From NCBI GenBank assembly GCA_036583965.1, contig JAZBQD010000031.1, positions 372,001-436,000 on the forward strand: DNA of 64,000 bases, in the 5' to 3' direction. The stretch comes from Prunella strophiata. Lineage: Eukaryota > Chordata > Aves > Passeriformes > Prunellidae. The number at the start of each line of letters is the position of its first letter. Position 1 is the stretch's first letter. Shown piece by piece: positions 1-12,900 of this stretch. The translations under genes and the position numbers were made by a program. The notes beneath the pieces were generated by a model. That model was not told the DNA's origin. It saw nothing but the letters and a program-made list of their open reading frames with translations, and searched no databases.

Positions 1-3000
1 ACCCTGGTTGAGGATGGCATTAGGATTATTTACCCTGCTCTGAGGATGGCATAGGGATTATTTACCCTGGTTGAGGATGGCATTAGGGATTATTTACCCT
101 GCTCTGAGGATGGCATTAGGATTATTTACCCTGGTTGAGGATGGCATTAGGGATTATTACCCTGGTTGAGGATGGCATTAGGGATTATTACCCTGGTTGA
201 GGATGGCATTAGGATTATTTACCCTGCTCTGAGGATGGCATAGGGATTATTTACCCTGGTTGAGGATGGCATTAGGGATTATTACCCTGGTTGAGGATGG
301 CATTAGGGATTATTACCCTGGTTGAGGATGGCATTAGGGATTATTACCCTGGTTGAGGATGGCATTAGGGATTATTTACCCTGGTTGAGGATGGCATTAG
401 GGATTATTACCCTGGTTGAGGATGGCATTAGGGATTATTACCCTGGTTGAGGATGGCATTAGGGATTATTTACCCTGGTTGAGGATGGCATTAGGGATTA
501 TTACCCTGGTTGAGGATGGCATTAGGATTATTTACCCTGGTTGAGGATGGCATTAGGGATTATTACCCTGGTTGAGGATGGCATTAGGGATTATTTACCC
601 TGGTTGAGGATGGCATTAGGGATTATTTACCCTGGTTGAGGATGGCATTAGGGATTATTTACCCTGGTTGAGGATGGCATTAGGGATTATTTACCCTGGT
701 TGAGGATGGCATTAGGGATTATTTACCCTGGTTGAGGATGGCATTAGGGATTATTTACCCTGGTTGAGGATGGCATTAGGGATTATTTACCCTGCTCTGA
801 GGATGGCATTAGGGATTATTTACCCTGGTTGAGGATGGCATTAGGGATTATTTACCCTGCTCTGAGGATGGCATTAGGGATTATTTACCCTGGTTGAGGA
901 TGGCATTAGGGATTATTTACCCTGGTTGAGGATGGCATTAGGGATTATTTACCCTGGTTGAGGATGGCATTAGGGATTATTTACCCTGGTTGAGGATGGC
1001 ATTAGGGATTATTTACCCTGGTTGAGGATGGCATTAGGGATTATTTACCCTGGTTGAGGATGGCATTAGGGATTATTTACCCTGGTTGAGGATGGCATTA
1101 GGGATTATTTACCCTGGTTGAGGATGGCATTAGGGATTATTTACCCTGGTTGAGGATGGCATTAGGGATTATTTACCCTGGTTGAGGATGGCATTAGGGA
1201 TTATTTACCCTGGTTGAGGATGGCATTAGGGATTATTTACCCTGGTTGAGGATGGCATTAGGGATTATTTACCCTGGTTGAGGATGGCATTAGGGATTAT
1301 TTACCCTGGTTGAGGATGGCATTAGGGATTATTTACCCTGGTTGAGGATGGCATTAGGGATTATTTACCCTGGTTGAGGATGGCATTAGGGATTATTTAC
1401 CCTGGTTGAGGATGGCATTAGGGATTATTTACCCTGGTTGAGGATGGCATTAGGGATTATTTACCCTGGTTGAGGATGGCATTAGGGATTATTTACCCTG
1501 GTTGAGGATGGCATTAGGGATTATTTACCCTGGTTGAGGATGGCATTAGGGATTATTTACCCTGCTCTGAGGATGGCATTAGGGATTATTTACCCTGCTC
1601 TGAGGATGGCATTAGGGATTATTTACCCTGCTCTGAGGATGGCATTAGGGATTATTTACCCTGGTTGAGGATGGCATTAGGGATTATTTACCCTGCTCTG
1701 AGGATGGCATTAGGGATTATTTACCCTGGTTGAGGATGGCATTAGGGATTATTTACCCTGGTTGAGGATGGCATTAGGGATTATTTACCCTGCTCTGAGG
1801 ATGGCATTAGGGATTATTTACCCTGCTCTGAGGATGGCATTAGGGATTATTTACCCTGCTCTGAGGATGGCATTAGGGATTATTTACCCTGCTCTGAGGA
1901 TGGCATTAGGGATTATTTACCCTGGTTGAGGATGGCATTAGGGATTATTTACCCTGGTTGAGGATGGCATTAGGGATTATTTACCCTGCTCTGAGGATGG
2001 CATTAGGGATTATTTACCCTGCTCTGAGGATGGCATTAGGGATTATTTACCCTGCTCTGAGGATGGCATTAGGGATTATTTACCCTGCTCTGAGGATGGC
2101 ATTAGGGATTATTTACCCTGCTCTGAGGATGGCATTAGGGATTATTTACCCTGCTCTGAGGATGGCATTAGGGATTATTTACCCTGCTCTGAGGATGGCA
2201 TTAGGGATTATTTACCCTGCTCTGAGGATGGCATTAGGGATTATTTACCCTGCTCTGAGGATGGCATTAGGAATTATTTACCCTGCTCTGAGGATGGCAT
2301 TAGGGATTATTTACCCTGCTCTGAGGATGGCATTAGGGATTATTTACCCTGCTCTGAGGATGGCATTAGGGATTATTTACCCTGGTTGAGGATGGCATTA
2401 GGGATTATTTACCCTGCTCTGAGGATGGCATTAGGGATTATTTACCCTGCTCTGAGGATGGCATTAGGGATTATTTACCCTGGTTGAGGATGGCATTAGG
2501 GATTATTTACCCTGGTTGAGGATGGCATTAGGGATTATTTACCCTGCTCTGAGGATGGCATTAGGGATTATTTACCCTGCTCTGAGGATGGCATTAGGGA
2601 TTATTTACCCTGCTCTGAGGATGGCATTAGGGATTATTTACCCTGCTCTGAGGATGGCATTAGGGATTATTTACCCTGGTTGAGGATGGCATCAGGGATT
2701 ATTTACCCTGGTTGAGGATGGCATTAGGGATTATTTACCCTGGTTGAGGATGGCATTAGGGATTATTTACCCTGGTTGAGGATGGCATTAGGGATTATTT
2801 ACCCTGGTTGAGGATGGCATTAGGGATTATTTACCCTGGTTGAGGATGGCATTAGGGATTATTTACCCTGCTCTGAGGATGGCATTAGGGATTATTTACC
2901 CTGGTTGAGGATGGCATTAGGGATTATTTACCCTGGTTGAGGATGGCATTAGGGATTATTTACCCTGGTTGAGGATGGCATTAGGGATTATTTACCCTGG

Positions 3001-3289
3001 TTGAGGATGGCATTAGGGATTATTTACCCTGGTTGAGGATGGCATTAGGGATTATTTACCCTGGTTGAGGATGGCATTAGGGATTATTTACCCTGGTTGA
3101 GGATGGCATTAGGGATTATTTACCCTGGTTGAGGATGGCATTAGGGATTATTTACCCTGCTCTGAGGATGGCATTAGGGATTATTTACCCTGGTTGAGGA
3201 TGGCATTAGGGATTATTTACCCTGGTTGAGGATGGCATTAGGGATTATTTACCCTGGTTGAGGATGGCATTAGGGATTATTTACCCTGA
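1..3289. repeat. 32/33-bp minisatellite, about 100 copies
   Basis: The array opens the window and probably continues beyond it. There are two unit types: a 32-bp form with GGTTGAGGATGGCATTAGGG and a 33-bp form in which GGTTGAGG is replaced by GCTCTGAGG. The two are interspersed and form local blocks (for example a run of 33-bp units at about 1.98-2.37 kb). Units in the first 560 bases often lack one base in runs (TTAGG for TTAGGG, ATTACCC for ATTTACCC); later units are nearly identical. The open frame at 1958-2389 exists only because the 33-bp form is a multiple of three; I do not regard it as a gene. Confidence 0.97.
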
Positions 3290-3953
3290 GCTCCTGGAGT
3301 GCTCCTGCCCAGCTGAGTGCAGGAGGTCCCTTGGAGCCACCAGGACATCCCAAACCAAGCATGGACAGGCACAGCTGTGACTCCATTTCCCAGTTAATCC
3401 CAGTTTATTTCCCACCCAGTCTGACCCAGGCATGGTCCATTGACACTTCCAGGGCTGGCAAAGCCCCTGGCAGAGCTCCCTGGCAGGGACATCTCTCCAC
3501 AGCTCTCCTGTCCTTGCTAAACTTCACCCCTCTCCTGCAGCTTTTGTCCTTGCCCACCCTGGGGAACTCCTCCTCCTCCTCCAGGGCTCAGTTTCCCATT
3601 CTGGCTCCTCTCCCTCCCTTCCCTTCCTCACACAAACTCTCCCAGCTCTGAATAAATCCCTGAAATTGTGCAATCAGTGCCTTGCTTTCCACCAGCATGC
3701 TGTTCCCTCCTTCCCTCCATTTGTTTCCCTGCTCTCTCCACCCCTCCCTGCTGGGAGCTGTCCCTGGGCAGCACCACAGGAATGGGAAAAAGGAACCAGG
3801 AAGGTTTTTCATGGAGAAAAACACACAAGAGGAACCTTCCAGACCTTGGCAGGGAGGGATTTACAGCCTGAGGGGGCTCCTGAGCACACTGATCCCACCT
3901 GGAACCTGGGGTGAGGTGAGGAAGAACCGAGGAGGCTGAGGAAGAACTGAGGA
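3290..3953. other. Unique spacer, no gene recognised
   Basis: Mixed-composition sequence between two arrays. An AATAAA hexamer lies at 3651-3656 on the plus strand, in a context (AATAAATCCCTG) that recurs near 16425. This hints at a shared repeat family, but I see no exon with convincing splice sites. Confidence 0.5.
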
Positions 3954-4397
3954 ATGGTCCTGGCTGGGAATGGGGACACTGGGAATGGCCCTGGATTGGA
4001 ATGGGGACACTGGGAATGGCCCTGGCTGGGAATGGGGACACTGGGAATGGCCCTGGCTCAGAATGGGGACACTGGGAATGGCCCTGGATTGGAATGGGGA
4101 CACTGGGAATGGCTCTGGATTGGAATGGGGACACTGGGAATGGCCCTGGATTGGAATGGGGACACTGGGAATGGCCCTGGATTGGAATGGGGACACTGGG
4201 AATGGCCCTGGATTGGAATGGGGACACTGGGAATGGCCCTGGATTGGAATGGGGACACTGGGAATGGTCCTGGCTCAGAATGGGGACACTGGGAATGGTC
4301 CTGGATTGGAATGGGGACACTGGGAATGGCCCTGGCTGGGAATGGGGACACTGGGAATGGCCCTGGCTTGGAATGGGGACACTGGGAATGCCCTGCC
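3954..4397. repeat. 31-bp minisatellite
   Basis: About 14 copies of a 31-bp unit built on GGAATGGGGACACTGGGAAT followed by GGCCCTGGATT or GGCCCTGGCTGG variants. It is stop-poor in several frames, which generates spurious overlapping ORFs on both strands. Confidence 0.95.
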
Positions 4398-4536
4398 TTG
4401 CAGAGGGAATGGCACAAGCTGGATGCCACAGCTGGTGCCACAGCCCAGGTGCCTGCAGGGAATGGGGCTGGAATGCTGAGCCCTGCCAGGGATTGCCTGG
4501 GGCACTGAGCCTGCCCCAAGGCAGGGAATTCAGCTT

Positions 4537-5278
4537 GTGCCAGGGAATTCCAGAGGTGCCAGGGAATCCCAGAGGTGCCAGAGAATTCCAGGGGTGCCAG
4601 GGAATTCCAGAGGTGCCAGGGAATTGGGCACGTGCCAGGGAACTCCAGAGGTGCCAGGGAATCCAGCAGGTGCCAGGGAATTGGGAAGTGCCAGGGAATT
4701 CCAGAGGTGCCAGGGAGTTGGGCAGGTGCCAGGGGAACTCGGGAGGTGCCAGGGAATTGGGCAGGTGCCAGGGAATTCCAGGGGTGCCAGGGATTTCCAA
4801 AGGTGCCAGGGAATTGGGCAGGTTCCAGAGAACTCCAGAGGTGCCAGGGAATTGGGCAGGTGCCAGGGAATTGGGCAAGTGCCAGGGAACTCCAGAGGTG
4901 CCAGGGAATTGGGCAAGTGCCAGGGAATTCCAGAAGTGCCAGAGAATTGGGCAGGTGCCAGGGGAACCTGGCAGGTGCCAGGGATTTCCAAAGGTGCCAG
5001 GGAATTGGGCAGGTTCCAGGGAACTCCAGAGGTGCCAGGGAATCCCAGAGGTGCCAGGGAATCAGGCAGGTCCCAGGGAATTGGGCAGGTGCCAGGGAAT
5101 TCCAGAGGTGCCAGGGAATTGGGCAGGTTCCAGGGAACTCCAGAGGTGCCAGGGAATCCCAGAGGTGCCAGGGAATCAGGCAGGTCCCAGGGAATTGGGC
5201 AGGTCCCAGGGAATTCCAGAGGTGCCAGAGAATTGGGCAGGTGCCAGGGGAACCTGGCAGGTGCCAGGGAATTGGCAG
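4537..5278. repeat. 19-bp minisatellite (GTGCCAGGGAATT...)
   Basis: About 38 units of roughly 19 bp alternating between GTGCCAGGGAATTCCAGAG and GTGCCAGGGAATTGGGCAG types. Unit types are interspersed in a pseudo-higher-order pattern, and one block at about 4980-5090 is nearly repeated at 5095-5215. Confidence 0.95.
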
Positions 5279-5477
5279 CAGGGAGTGCCCAGGTGCCAGC
5301 TCCTGTGCCAGGCATACCCAGGTGTGAATTGCTGCCCTCCCCAGCAGCTGTCCCTGCCTCCAGCCCAGCTCCTGGCAGCTGGGAAGGGAAGGGGCTCTGG
5401 GGTCAGTAATTAATATTAATGAATTACACACAGCTCCAGGCTTTACTGGAGAGCTCCATGGCTGAGGGAACCTCGGG

Positions 5478-6348
5478 ATTTGGGACTGGAGATGCAGATT
5501 TTGGGAACTGGAGATGCAGTTTTTGGGAGTGGAGATGCAGATTTTGGGAGTGGAGATGCAGATTTTGGGACTGGAGATGCAGTTTGTGGGAGTGGAGATG
5601 CAGTTTTTGGGAGTGGAGATGCAGATTTTGAAGATGCAGATTTTGGGAGTGGAGATGCAGTTTTTGGGAGTGGAGATGCAGTTTTTGGGACTGGAGATGC
5701 AGTTTGTGGGAGTGGAGATGCAGATTTTGGGACTGGAGATGGAGTTTTTGGGAACTGGAGATGCAGTTTTTGGGACTGAAGATGCAGTTTTTGGGAGTGG
5801 AGATGCAGTTTTTGGGAGTGGAGATGGAGTTTTTGGGAACTGGAGATGCAGTTTTTGGGAGTGGAGATGCAGATTTTGAAGATGCAGTTTTTGGGAGTGG
5901 AGATGCAGTTTGTGGGAGTGGAGATGCAGATTTTGGGAGTGGAGATGCAGTTTTTGGGAGTGGAGATGCAGTTTTTGGGACTGGAGATGCAGTTTGTGGG
6001 ACTGGAGATGCAGTTTGTGGGACTGGAGATGCAGATTTTGAAGATGCAGATTTTGGGACTGGAGATGCAGTTTGTGGGAGTGGAGATGCAGTTTTTGGAG
6101 ATGCAGATTTTGGGACTGGAGATGCAGTTTGTGGGACTGGAGATGCAGATTTTGGGAGTGGAGATGCAGTTTGTGGGACTGGAGATGCAGATTTTGGGAT
6201 GTGGAGATCCAGGTTTTGAAGATGCAGTTTTTGGGACTGGAGATGCAGTTTGTGGGAGTGGAGATGCAGATTTTGGGAGTGGAGATGCACTTTTTGGGAG
6301 TGGAGATCCAGGTTTTGAAGATGAAGTTGGTGGGACTGGAGATGCAGT
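5478..6348. repeat. 21-bp minisatellite (GGAGATGCAGTTTTTGGGAGT)
   Basis: About 40 units of mostly 21 bp. Variants carry ATTTTGGG, TTTGTGGG, GACTGGAG or AACTGGAG, with occasional short units (TTTTGAAGATGCAG). No coding role is evident; open frames occur on both strands. Confidence 0.95.
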
Positions 6349-6357
6349 TTGTGGGAT

Positions 6358-6455
6358 CTGGATCAGGCTTGGGGCACCCTGGCACAGGGGAAGGTGGCCC
6401 TGCCATGGCAGGGGTGGCACTGGCTGGGCTCTGAGGTCCCTCCCCACCCAAGCAC
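6358..6455 (+). mobile_element. CR1 LINE 3'-end fragment
   Basis: A short stretch with the hallmarks of the avian CR1 3' region: a 'CCATGGCAGGGGTGGCACTGG' type segment followed by 'GAGGTCCCTCCCCACCC'. The same text recurs in the longer CR1 copies at 28.2, 39.9 and 41.2 kb. Confidence 0.6.
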
Positions 6456-6711
6456 TTTGGGATTTGGTGATTGTGTGGCTCAGAACCAGGACCTTCCCAA
6501 GGCACTCAGTTACTCTGGAAAGAAATCAGGGAAAACTGGCTGGAATAACCACCAAGAATTTGGGATACCATGGAAAAGCTGGTGCTGGCAGGGAGCTCCT
6601 GCCCTGCTGGACCTCACTGCTCTCATCACCACAAATTCTGGATTCCCCTCTGGGATCTTCCAGATGGGAACAGGACGTGGAGCCCACCCTGCAGGGTGAG
6701 GAGGCACTTCA

Positions 6712-7495
6712 GAAAACAGAAATACCAGGAGAAACTCCCTAATGTAAACACCAGGAGAAATCCCTGAACATAAACACCAGGAGAAATCCCCAAACATAAA
6801 TAGTAGGAGAACCCCAAATAGAAATAACCAGGAGAAATCCCCAAACATAAACAGCAGGAGAACTCCAAATAGAAAGAACCAGGAGAAATCCCAGAACATG
6901 AACACCAGGAGAAATCCCTGAACATAAATATCAGGAGAACCCCAAATAGAAATAACCAGGAAAAATCCCCCAATATAAACACCAGGAGAAATCCCTGAAC
7001 ATAAATATCAGGAGAACCCCAAACAGGAATAACCAGGAGAAATCCCCAAACATAAATTGCAGGAGAACTCCTAACAGAAATAACCAGGAGAAATCCCCCA
7101 AACATAAATATCAGGAGAACCCCAAATAGAAATAACCAGGAGAAATCCCCGAATATAAACAGCAGGAGAAATTCCCAAACATAAATATCAGGAGAACCCC
7201 AAATAGAAATAACCAGGAGAAATCCCCCAATATAAACACCAGGAGAAATCCCTGAACATAAATATCAGGAGAACCCCAAACAGGAATAACCAGGAGAAAC
7301 TCCCAAACATAAACACCAGGAGAAATCCCCCAAACATAAATATCAGGAGAACCCCAAATAGAAATAACCAGGAGAAATCCCCCAATATAAACAGCAGGAG
7401 AAATCCCTGAACATAAATATCAGGAGAACCCCAAATAGGAATAACCAGGAGAAATCCCCCAATATAAACAGCAGGAGAAATCCCAGAACAGAACC
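6712..7495. repeat. Purine-rich minisatellite (CAGGAGAAATCCCCAAACATAAA)
   Basis: About 27 units of 27-30 bp alternating between AACCAGGAGAAATCCC... and ATCAGGAGAACCCCAAATAG... halves. The alternation makes a higher-order dimer of about 56-58 bp. Confidence 0.93.
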
Positions 7496-7582
7496 TCCAG
7501 AAGGCTCCTGCATGGGGTACAGGTGACTGGGAACCTCCCTGAGCACTGGGAGCAGCTTTGAGCCAGCCAAAGGCACAGGCAG

Positions 7583-8366
7583 AGCTACCCAAGATCCACC
7601 CAGGATCCAGCCAAGATCCATCCAAGATCTCTCCAAGATCCAGCCAAGATCCATCCAAGATCTCTCCAAGATCCAGCCAAGATCTATTCAAGATCCAGCC
7701 AAGATCCCTCCAAGATCCATCCAAGATCCAGCCAAGATCCATCCAAGATCCAGCCAAGATCCAGCCAAGGTCTCTCCAAGGTCTGTCCTTACAGTCAGAG
7801 CTACCCAAGATCCACCCAGGATCCAGCCAAGATCCATCCAAGATCTCTCCAAGATCCAGCCAAGATCCCTCCAAGATCCAGCCAAGGTCTCTCCAAGGTC
7901 TGTCCTTACAGTCAGAGCTATCCAAGATCCCTCCAAGATCCAGCCAAGATCTCTCCAAGATCCAGCCAAGATCCAGTCAAGATCCATCCAAGATCCCTCC
8001 AAGATCCAGCCAAGGTCTCTCCAAGGTCTGTCCTTACAGTCAGAGCTATCCAAGATCCCTCCAAGATCCAGCCAAGATCCATCCAAGATCCAGCCAAGAT
8101 CCCTCCAAGATCCAGCCAAGGTCTCTCCAAGGCCTGTCCTTACAATCAGAGCTATCCAAGACCCCTCCAAGATCCATCCAAGAGCCACCCAAGATCCAGC
8201 CAAGATCCCTCCAAGGCCTGTCCTTACAGTCAGAGCTATCCAAGATCCCTCCAAGATCCATCCAAGATCCCTCCAAGATCCAGCCAAGGTCTCTCCAAGG
8301 TCTGTCCTTACAGTCAGAGCTATCCAAGACCCCTCCAAGATCCCTCCAAGAGCCACCCAAGATCTG
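7583..8366. repeat. 10-bp (CCAAGATCCA) array with a higher-order unit
   Basis: Ten-base steps (CCAAGATCCA, GCCAAGATCC, TCCAAGATCC) are organised into higher-order units ending in GGTCTGTCCTTACAGTCAGA. The insert recurs about six times. It reads as an acceptor-like motif on the plus strand (TCCTTACAG) and a donor-like motif on the minus strand (CTGTAAGGAC), matching the candidate exon donor at 9455 (GGGTAAGGACAG). Confidence 0.93.
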
Positions 8367-8788
8367 TGGTGTTACATTTTGGTTAAATGCTGTGTGTGCT
8401 CTGTCTCAGCCCTGGAAAATGTCTGCTGTACCCCAAGCCTGTGATGCTCCCCTGCAGTCTCATGGATCTGTGACCCCACTGGCCCAAGTCCCATTCTGTG
8501 CCCACTTTGAATCTCCCTGTTAAGCTGTGCCAGGCAGACCAGGCTCTCTCCTGGCCCCTTTCTCCCCAGGCTCTCCCTCTCTCCTCCTCCCTTTTTTCCC
8601 TTCCTTCCCCCTTCTCCCTCAGGAACCATGCTGCTCCCAGGGGTGGGACCCCCACTAAACCCTCATCTAATTAGCACCCTCATCTAATTAGCACCCTCAG
8701 AAGCCCTGTGGAGTGTCCTTGCCTGCCTGCTGCTACCAGAGAACAGACAGCTTGGGGGGCCCCAGGGACCACAAACGAACTGCAACAA
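8367..8788. other. Unique spacer between two related arrays
   Basis: Non-repetitive sequence separating the two CCAAGATCC arrays. It includes a 17-base direct duplication (CTCATCTAATTAGCACC) near 8662-8698. No exon is recognised. Confidence 0.5.
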
Positions 8789-9445
8789 AGATCCAGCCAA
8801 GATCCATCCAAGATCCAGCCAAGATCCAGCCAAGATCCAGCCAAGATCCATCCAAGATCCAGCCAAGATCCATCCAAGATCCAGCCAAGATCCATCCAAG
8901 ATCCAGCCAAGATCCAGCCAACATCCAGCCAACATCCAGCCAAGATCCAAGATCCATCCAAGATCCAGTCAAGATCCAGCCAACATCCAGCCAAGATCCA
9001 AGATCCATCCAAGATCCAGTCAAGATCCAGTCAAGATCCAGCCAAGATCCAGTCAAGATCTAGCCAAGATCCAGTCAAGATCCATCCAAGATCCATCCAT
9101 CATCCAGCCAAGATCCATCCAACATCCAGCCAAGATCCCTCCAAGATCCATCCAAGATCCAGCCAAGATCCCTCCAAGATCCAGCCAAGATCCATCCAAC
9201 ATCCATCCAACATCCAGCCAAGATCCATCCAAGATCCATCCAAGATCCAGCCAAGATCCATCCAACATCCATCCAACATCCATCCAAGATCCATCCAAGA
9301 TCCAGCCAAGATCCAGCCAAGATCCAGCCAAGATCCAGCCAACATTCATCCAAGATCCAGCCAACATTCATCCAAGATCCATCCAACATCCATCCAACAT
9401 CCAGCCAAGATCCCTCCAAGATCCATCCCAGGTCTCTCCAAGGTC
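8789..9445. repeat. Second CCAAGATCCA array
   Basis: Same 10-bp family as 7583-8366 but without the internal GTCCTTACAGTC insert until its right end. There GGTCTGTCCTTACCC abuts the minus-strand donor candidate at 9455. Units vary between AGCC, ATCC and AACATCC. Confidence 0.93.
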
Positions 9446-9454
9446 TGTCCTTAC

Positions 9455-9717
9455 CCGGTGCCTCCTCAACAGCCCCAAGCCATGGGGCACAGGCTGATGG
9501 TGCCCCAAGCCACAGGGCAGAGGCTGAAGGTGCCCCAAGCCATGGGGCACAGGCTGAAGGTGCCCCAAGCCATGGGGCACAGGCTGATGGTGCCCCAAGC
9601 CATGAGGCTGAAGGTGCCCCAAGCCACGGGGCACAGGCTGATGGTGCCCCAAGCCATGAGGCTGAAGGTGCCCCAAGCCACGGGGCAGAGGCTGATGGCT
9701 CCAGAGCCCCCAGGAAG
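9455..9717 (-). CDS. Candidate exon of an unidentified gene, His/Pro/Gly repeat
   Basis: A minus-strand segment from a strong acceptor (TCCTTTCTGCAG before 9717) to a donor (GG|GTAAGGAC after 9455), 263 nt. It enters in phase 1 and leaves in phase 0, and the incoming phase matches the donor of the candidate exon at 9771-9912. It encodes an imperfect repeat (GLGHLQP, HGLGHHQPVP) whose DNA units are 24 or 30 bp, all multiples of three, unlike most neighbouring arrays (17, 19, 23, 31, 43 bp). I take that as modest evidence for a translated repeat. I do not recognise the protein. It may instead be a non-coding array that happens to be open. Confidence 0.35.
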
Positions 9718-9770
9718 CTGCAGAAAGGAGCAGTTTCCCCTCCAGCCCAGCCCCAGGTGCCCACACGTAC

Positions 9771-9871
9771 CTGCCCTCCCGGGTGTGGCCTTGGCCTTGA
9801 GCAGGACGTGCTGGCTGGAGGGCAGGGCCATGCCCGGCCCCATGCCCGGCCCCATGCCCGCCCTGCACTGC

Positions 9872-9904
<33 letters not shown>

Positions 9905-9912
9905 TTCAGGGC
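9771..9912 (-). CDS. Candidate polyglutamine exon of an unidentified gene
   Basis: 142-nt minus-strand segment with consensus splice sites: acceptor CTGTGTCCCTGCAG and donor GGCAG|GTACGT. It runs phase 0 to 1, with 47 full codons. It encodes ALKQQQQKQQQQQQQ, then a short GPGM repeat, then SSQHVLLKAKATPGRA. Interrupted polyQ after a charged lead is common in transcription cofactors, but I cannot assign a family. The 4-kb array at 9925-13902 starts only about 15 bases upstream of the acceptor (in transcript direction) and shares its CCTGTGCCCTGTG text, so the array appears to have grown from the acceptor region. Confidence 0.45.
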
Positions 9913-9924
9913 CTGCAGGGACAC

Positions 9925-12900
9925 AGGGCACAGGTCAGCCACCCCACTGCCCGTGGGGCACAGGCTCAGCCACCCCACTGCACAGGGCACAGGGCACAGG
10001 GATCAGCCACCCCACTGCACAGGGCACAGGGCACAGGCTCAGCCACCCCACTGCACAGGGCACAGGGTCAGCCACCCCACTGCACAGGGCACAGGGCACA
10101 GGACACAGGAATCAGCCACCCCACAGCACAGGGCACAGGGCACAGGGATCAGCCACCCCACAGCCTGGGGGACACAGGGCACAGGGATCAGCCACCCCAC
10201 TGCACAGGGCATAGGGTCAGCCACCCCACTGCCCGTGGGGCACAGGGCACAGGGCACAGGGCACAGGGACAGCCACCCACTGCACAGAGCACAGGGCACA
10301 GGGATCAGCCACCCCACTGCCCGTGGGGCACAGGGTCAGCCACCCCACTGCACAGGGCACAGGGCACAGGGCACAGGGACAGCCACCCCACTGCACAGGG
10401 CACAGGCACAGGGCACAGGCTCAGCCACCCCACTGCACAGGGCACAGGGCACAGGGCACAGGGACAGCCACCCCACTGCACAGGGCACAGGGATCAGCGA
10501 CCCCACTGCACAGGGCACAGGCACAGGGCACAGGGACAGCCACCCCACTGCACAGGCACAGGGCACAGGGATCAGCGACCCCACTGCACAGGGCACAGGG
10601 TCAGCCACCCCACTGCACAGGGCACAGGGCACAGGGCACAGGGACAGCCACCCCACTGCACAGGGCACAGGGTCAGCCACCCCACTGCACAGGGCACAGG
10701 GCACAGGGATCAGCCACCCCATAGCACAGGGCACAGGGATCAGCCACCCCACAGCACAGGGCACAGGGCACAGGCACAGGGATCAGCCACCCCACAGCAC
10801 AGGGCACAGGGCACAGGGCACAGGGATCAGCCACCCCACAGCCTGGGGGGCACAGAGCACAGGGATCAGCCACCCCACAGCCTGGAGGGCACAGGGATCA
10901 GCCACCCCACAGCACAGGGCACAGGGCACAGGGCACAGGGACAGCCACCCCACTGCACAGGGCACAGGCACAGGGCACAGGGCACAGGGCACAGGGACAG
11001 CCACCCCACAGCCTGGGGGGCACAGGCACAGGGATCAGCCACCCCACTGCACAGGGCACAGGGCACAGGCTCAGCCACCCCATAGCACAGGGCACAGGGC
11101 ACAGGGACAGCCACCCCCCTGCACAGGGCACAGGGCACAGGCACAGGGCACAGGGATCAGCCACCCCACTGCACAGGGCACAGGGCACAGGGACAGCCAC
11201 CCCACTGCACAGGCACAGGGCACAGGGCACAGGGATCAGCCACCCCACTGCACAGGGCACAGGGCACAGGCACAGGGCACAGGGCACAGGCACAGGGCAC
11301 AGGGCACAGGGTCAGCCACCCCACTGCACAGGGCACAGGCACAGGGCACAGGCACAGGGCACAGGGACAGCCACCCCACTGCACAGGGCACAGGCACAGG
11401 GCACAGGGTCAGCCACCCCACTGCACAGGGCACAGGGCACAGGGCACAGGGCACAGGGCACAGGGATCAGCGACCCCACTGCACAGGGCACAGGCACAGG
11501 GCACAGGGACAGCCACCCCACTGCACAGGGCACAGGGATCAGCCACCCCACTGCACAGGGCACAGGGATCAGCCACCCCACTGCACAGGGCACAGGGATC
11601 AGCCACCCCACAGCACAGGGCACAGGGATCAGCCACCCCACTGCACAGGCACAGGGCACAGGGATCAGCCACCCCACAGCACAGGGCACAGGGATCAGCC
11701 ACCCCACTGCACAGGGCACAGGGATCAGCCACCCCACAGCACAGGGCACAGGGATCAGCCACCCCACAGCACAGGGCACAGGGCACAGGGATCAGCCACC
11801 CCACTGCACAGGGCACAGGGATCAGCCACCCCACTGCACAGGGCACAGGGATCAGCCACCCCACAGCACAGGGCACAGGGCACAGGCACAGGGCACAGGG
11901 ATCAGCCACCCCACTGCACAGGGCACAGGGATCAGCCACCCCACTGCACAGGCACAGGGCACAGGGATCAGCCACCCCACAGCACAGGGCACAGGGATCA
12001 GCCACCCCACTGCACATGGCACAGGGCACAGGGATCAGCCACCCCACAGCACAGGGCACAGGGCACAGGGATCAGCCACCCCACTGCACATGGCACAGGG
12101 CACAGGGATCAGCCACCCCACTGCACAGGGCACAGGGTCAGCCACCCCACTGCACAGGGCACAGGGCACAGGGTCAGCCACCCCACTGCACAGGGCACAG
12201 GGATCAGCCACCCCACTGCACATGGCACAGGGCACAGGCACAGGGCACAGGGATCAGCCACCCCACAGCACAGGGCACAGGGATCAGCCACCCCACTGCA
12301 CAGGGCACAGGGATCAGCCACCCCACTGCACAGGGCACAGGGCACAGGGCACAGGGATCAGCCACCCCACTGCACAGGGCACAGGGATCAGCCACCCCAC
12401 TGCACAGGGCACAGGGCACAGGGCACAGGGATCAGCCACCCCACTGCACAGGGCACAGGGCACAGGGATCAGCCACCCCACTGCACAGGGCACAGGGATC
12501 AGCCACCCCACTGCACAGGGCACAGGGCACAGGGCACAGGGCACAGGGCACAGGGATCAGCCACCCCACTGCACAGGGCACAGGGATCAGCCACCCCACT
12601 GCACAGGGCACAGGGCACAGGGCACAGGGATCAGCCACCCCACTGCACAGGGCACAGGGCACAGGGATCAGCCACCCCACTGCACAGGGCACAGGGATCA
12701 GCCACCCCACTGCACAGGGCACAGGGCACAGGGCACAGGGATCAGCCACCCCACTGCACAGGGCACAGGGCACAGGGCACAGGGATCAGCCACCCCACTG
12801 CACAGGGCACAGGGATCAGCCACCCCACTGCACAGGGCACAGGGATCAGCCACCCCACTGCACAGGGCACAGGGATCAGCCACCCCACTGCACAGGGCAC

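Noticed and set aside
1..3289. Telomeric repeat, because each unit contains TTAGGG
   Set aside because: TTAGGG occurs once per 32/33-bp unit in a fixed unrelated context, never in tandem hexamers.
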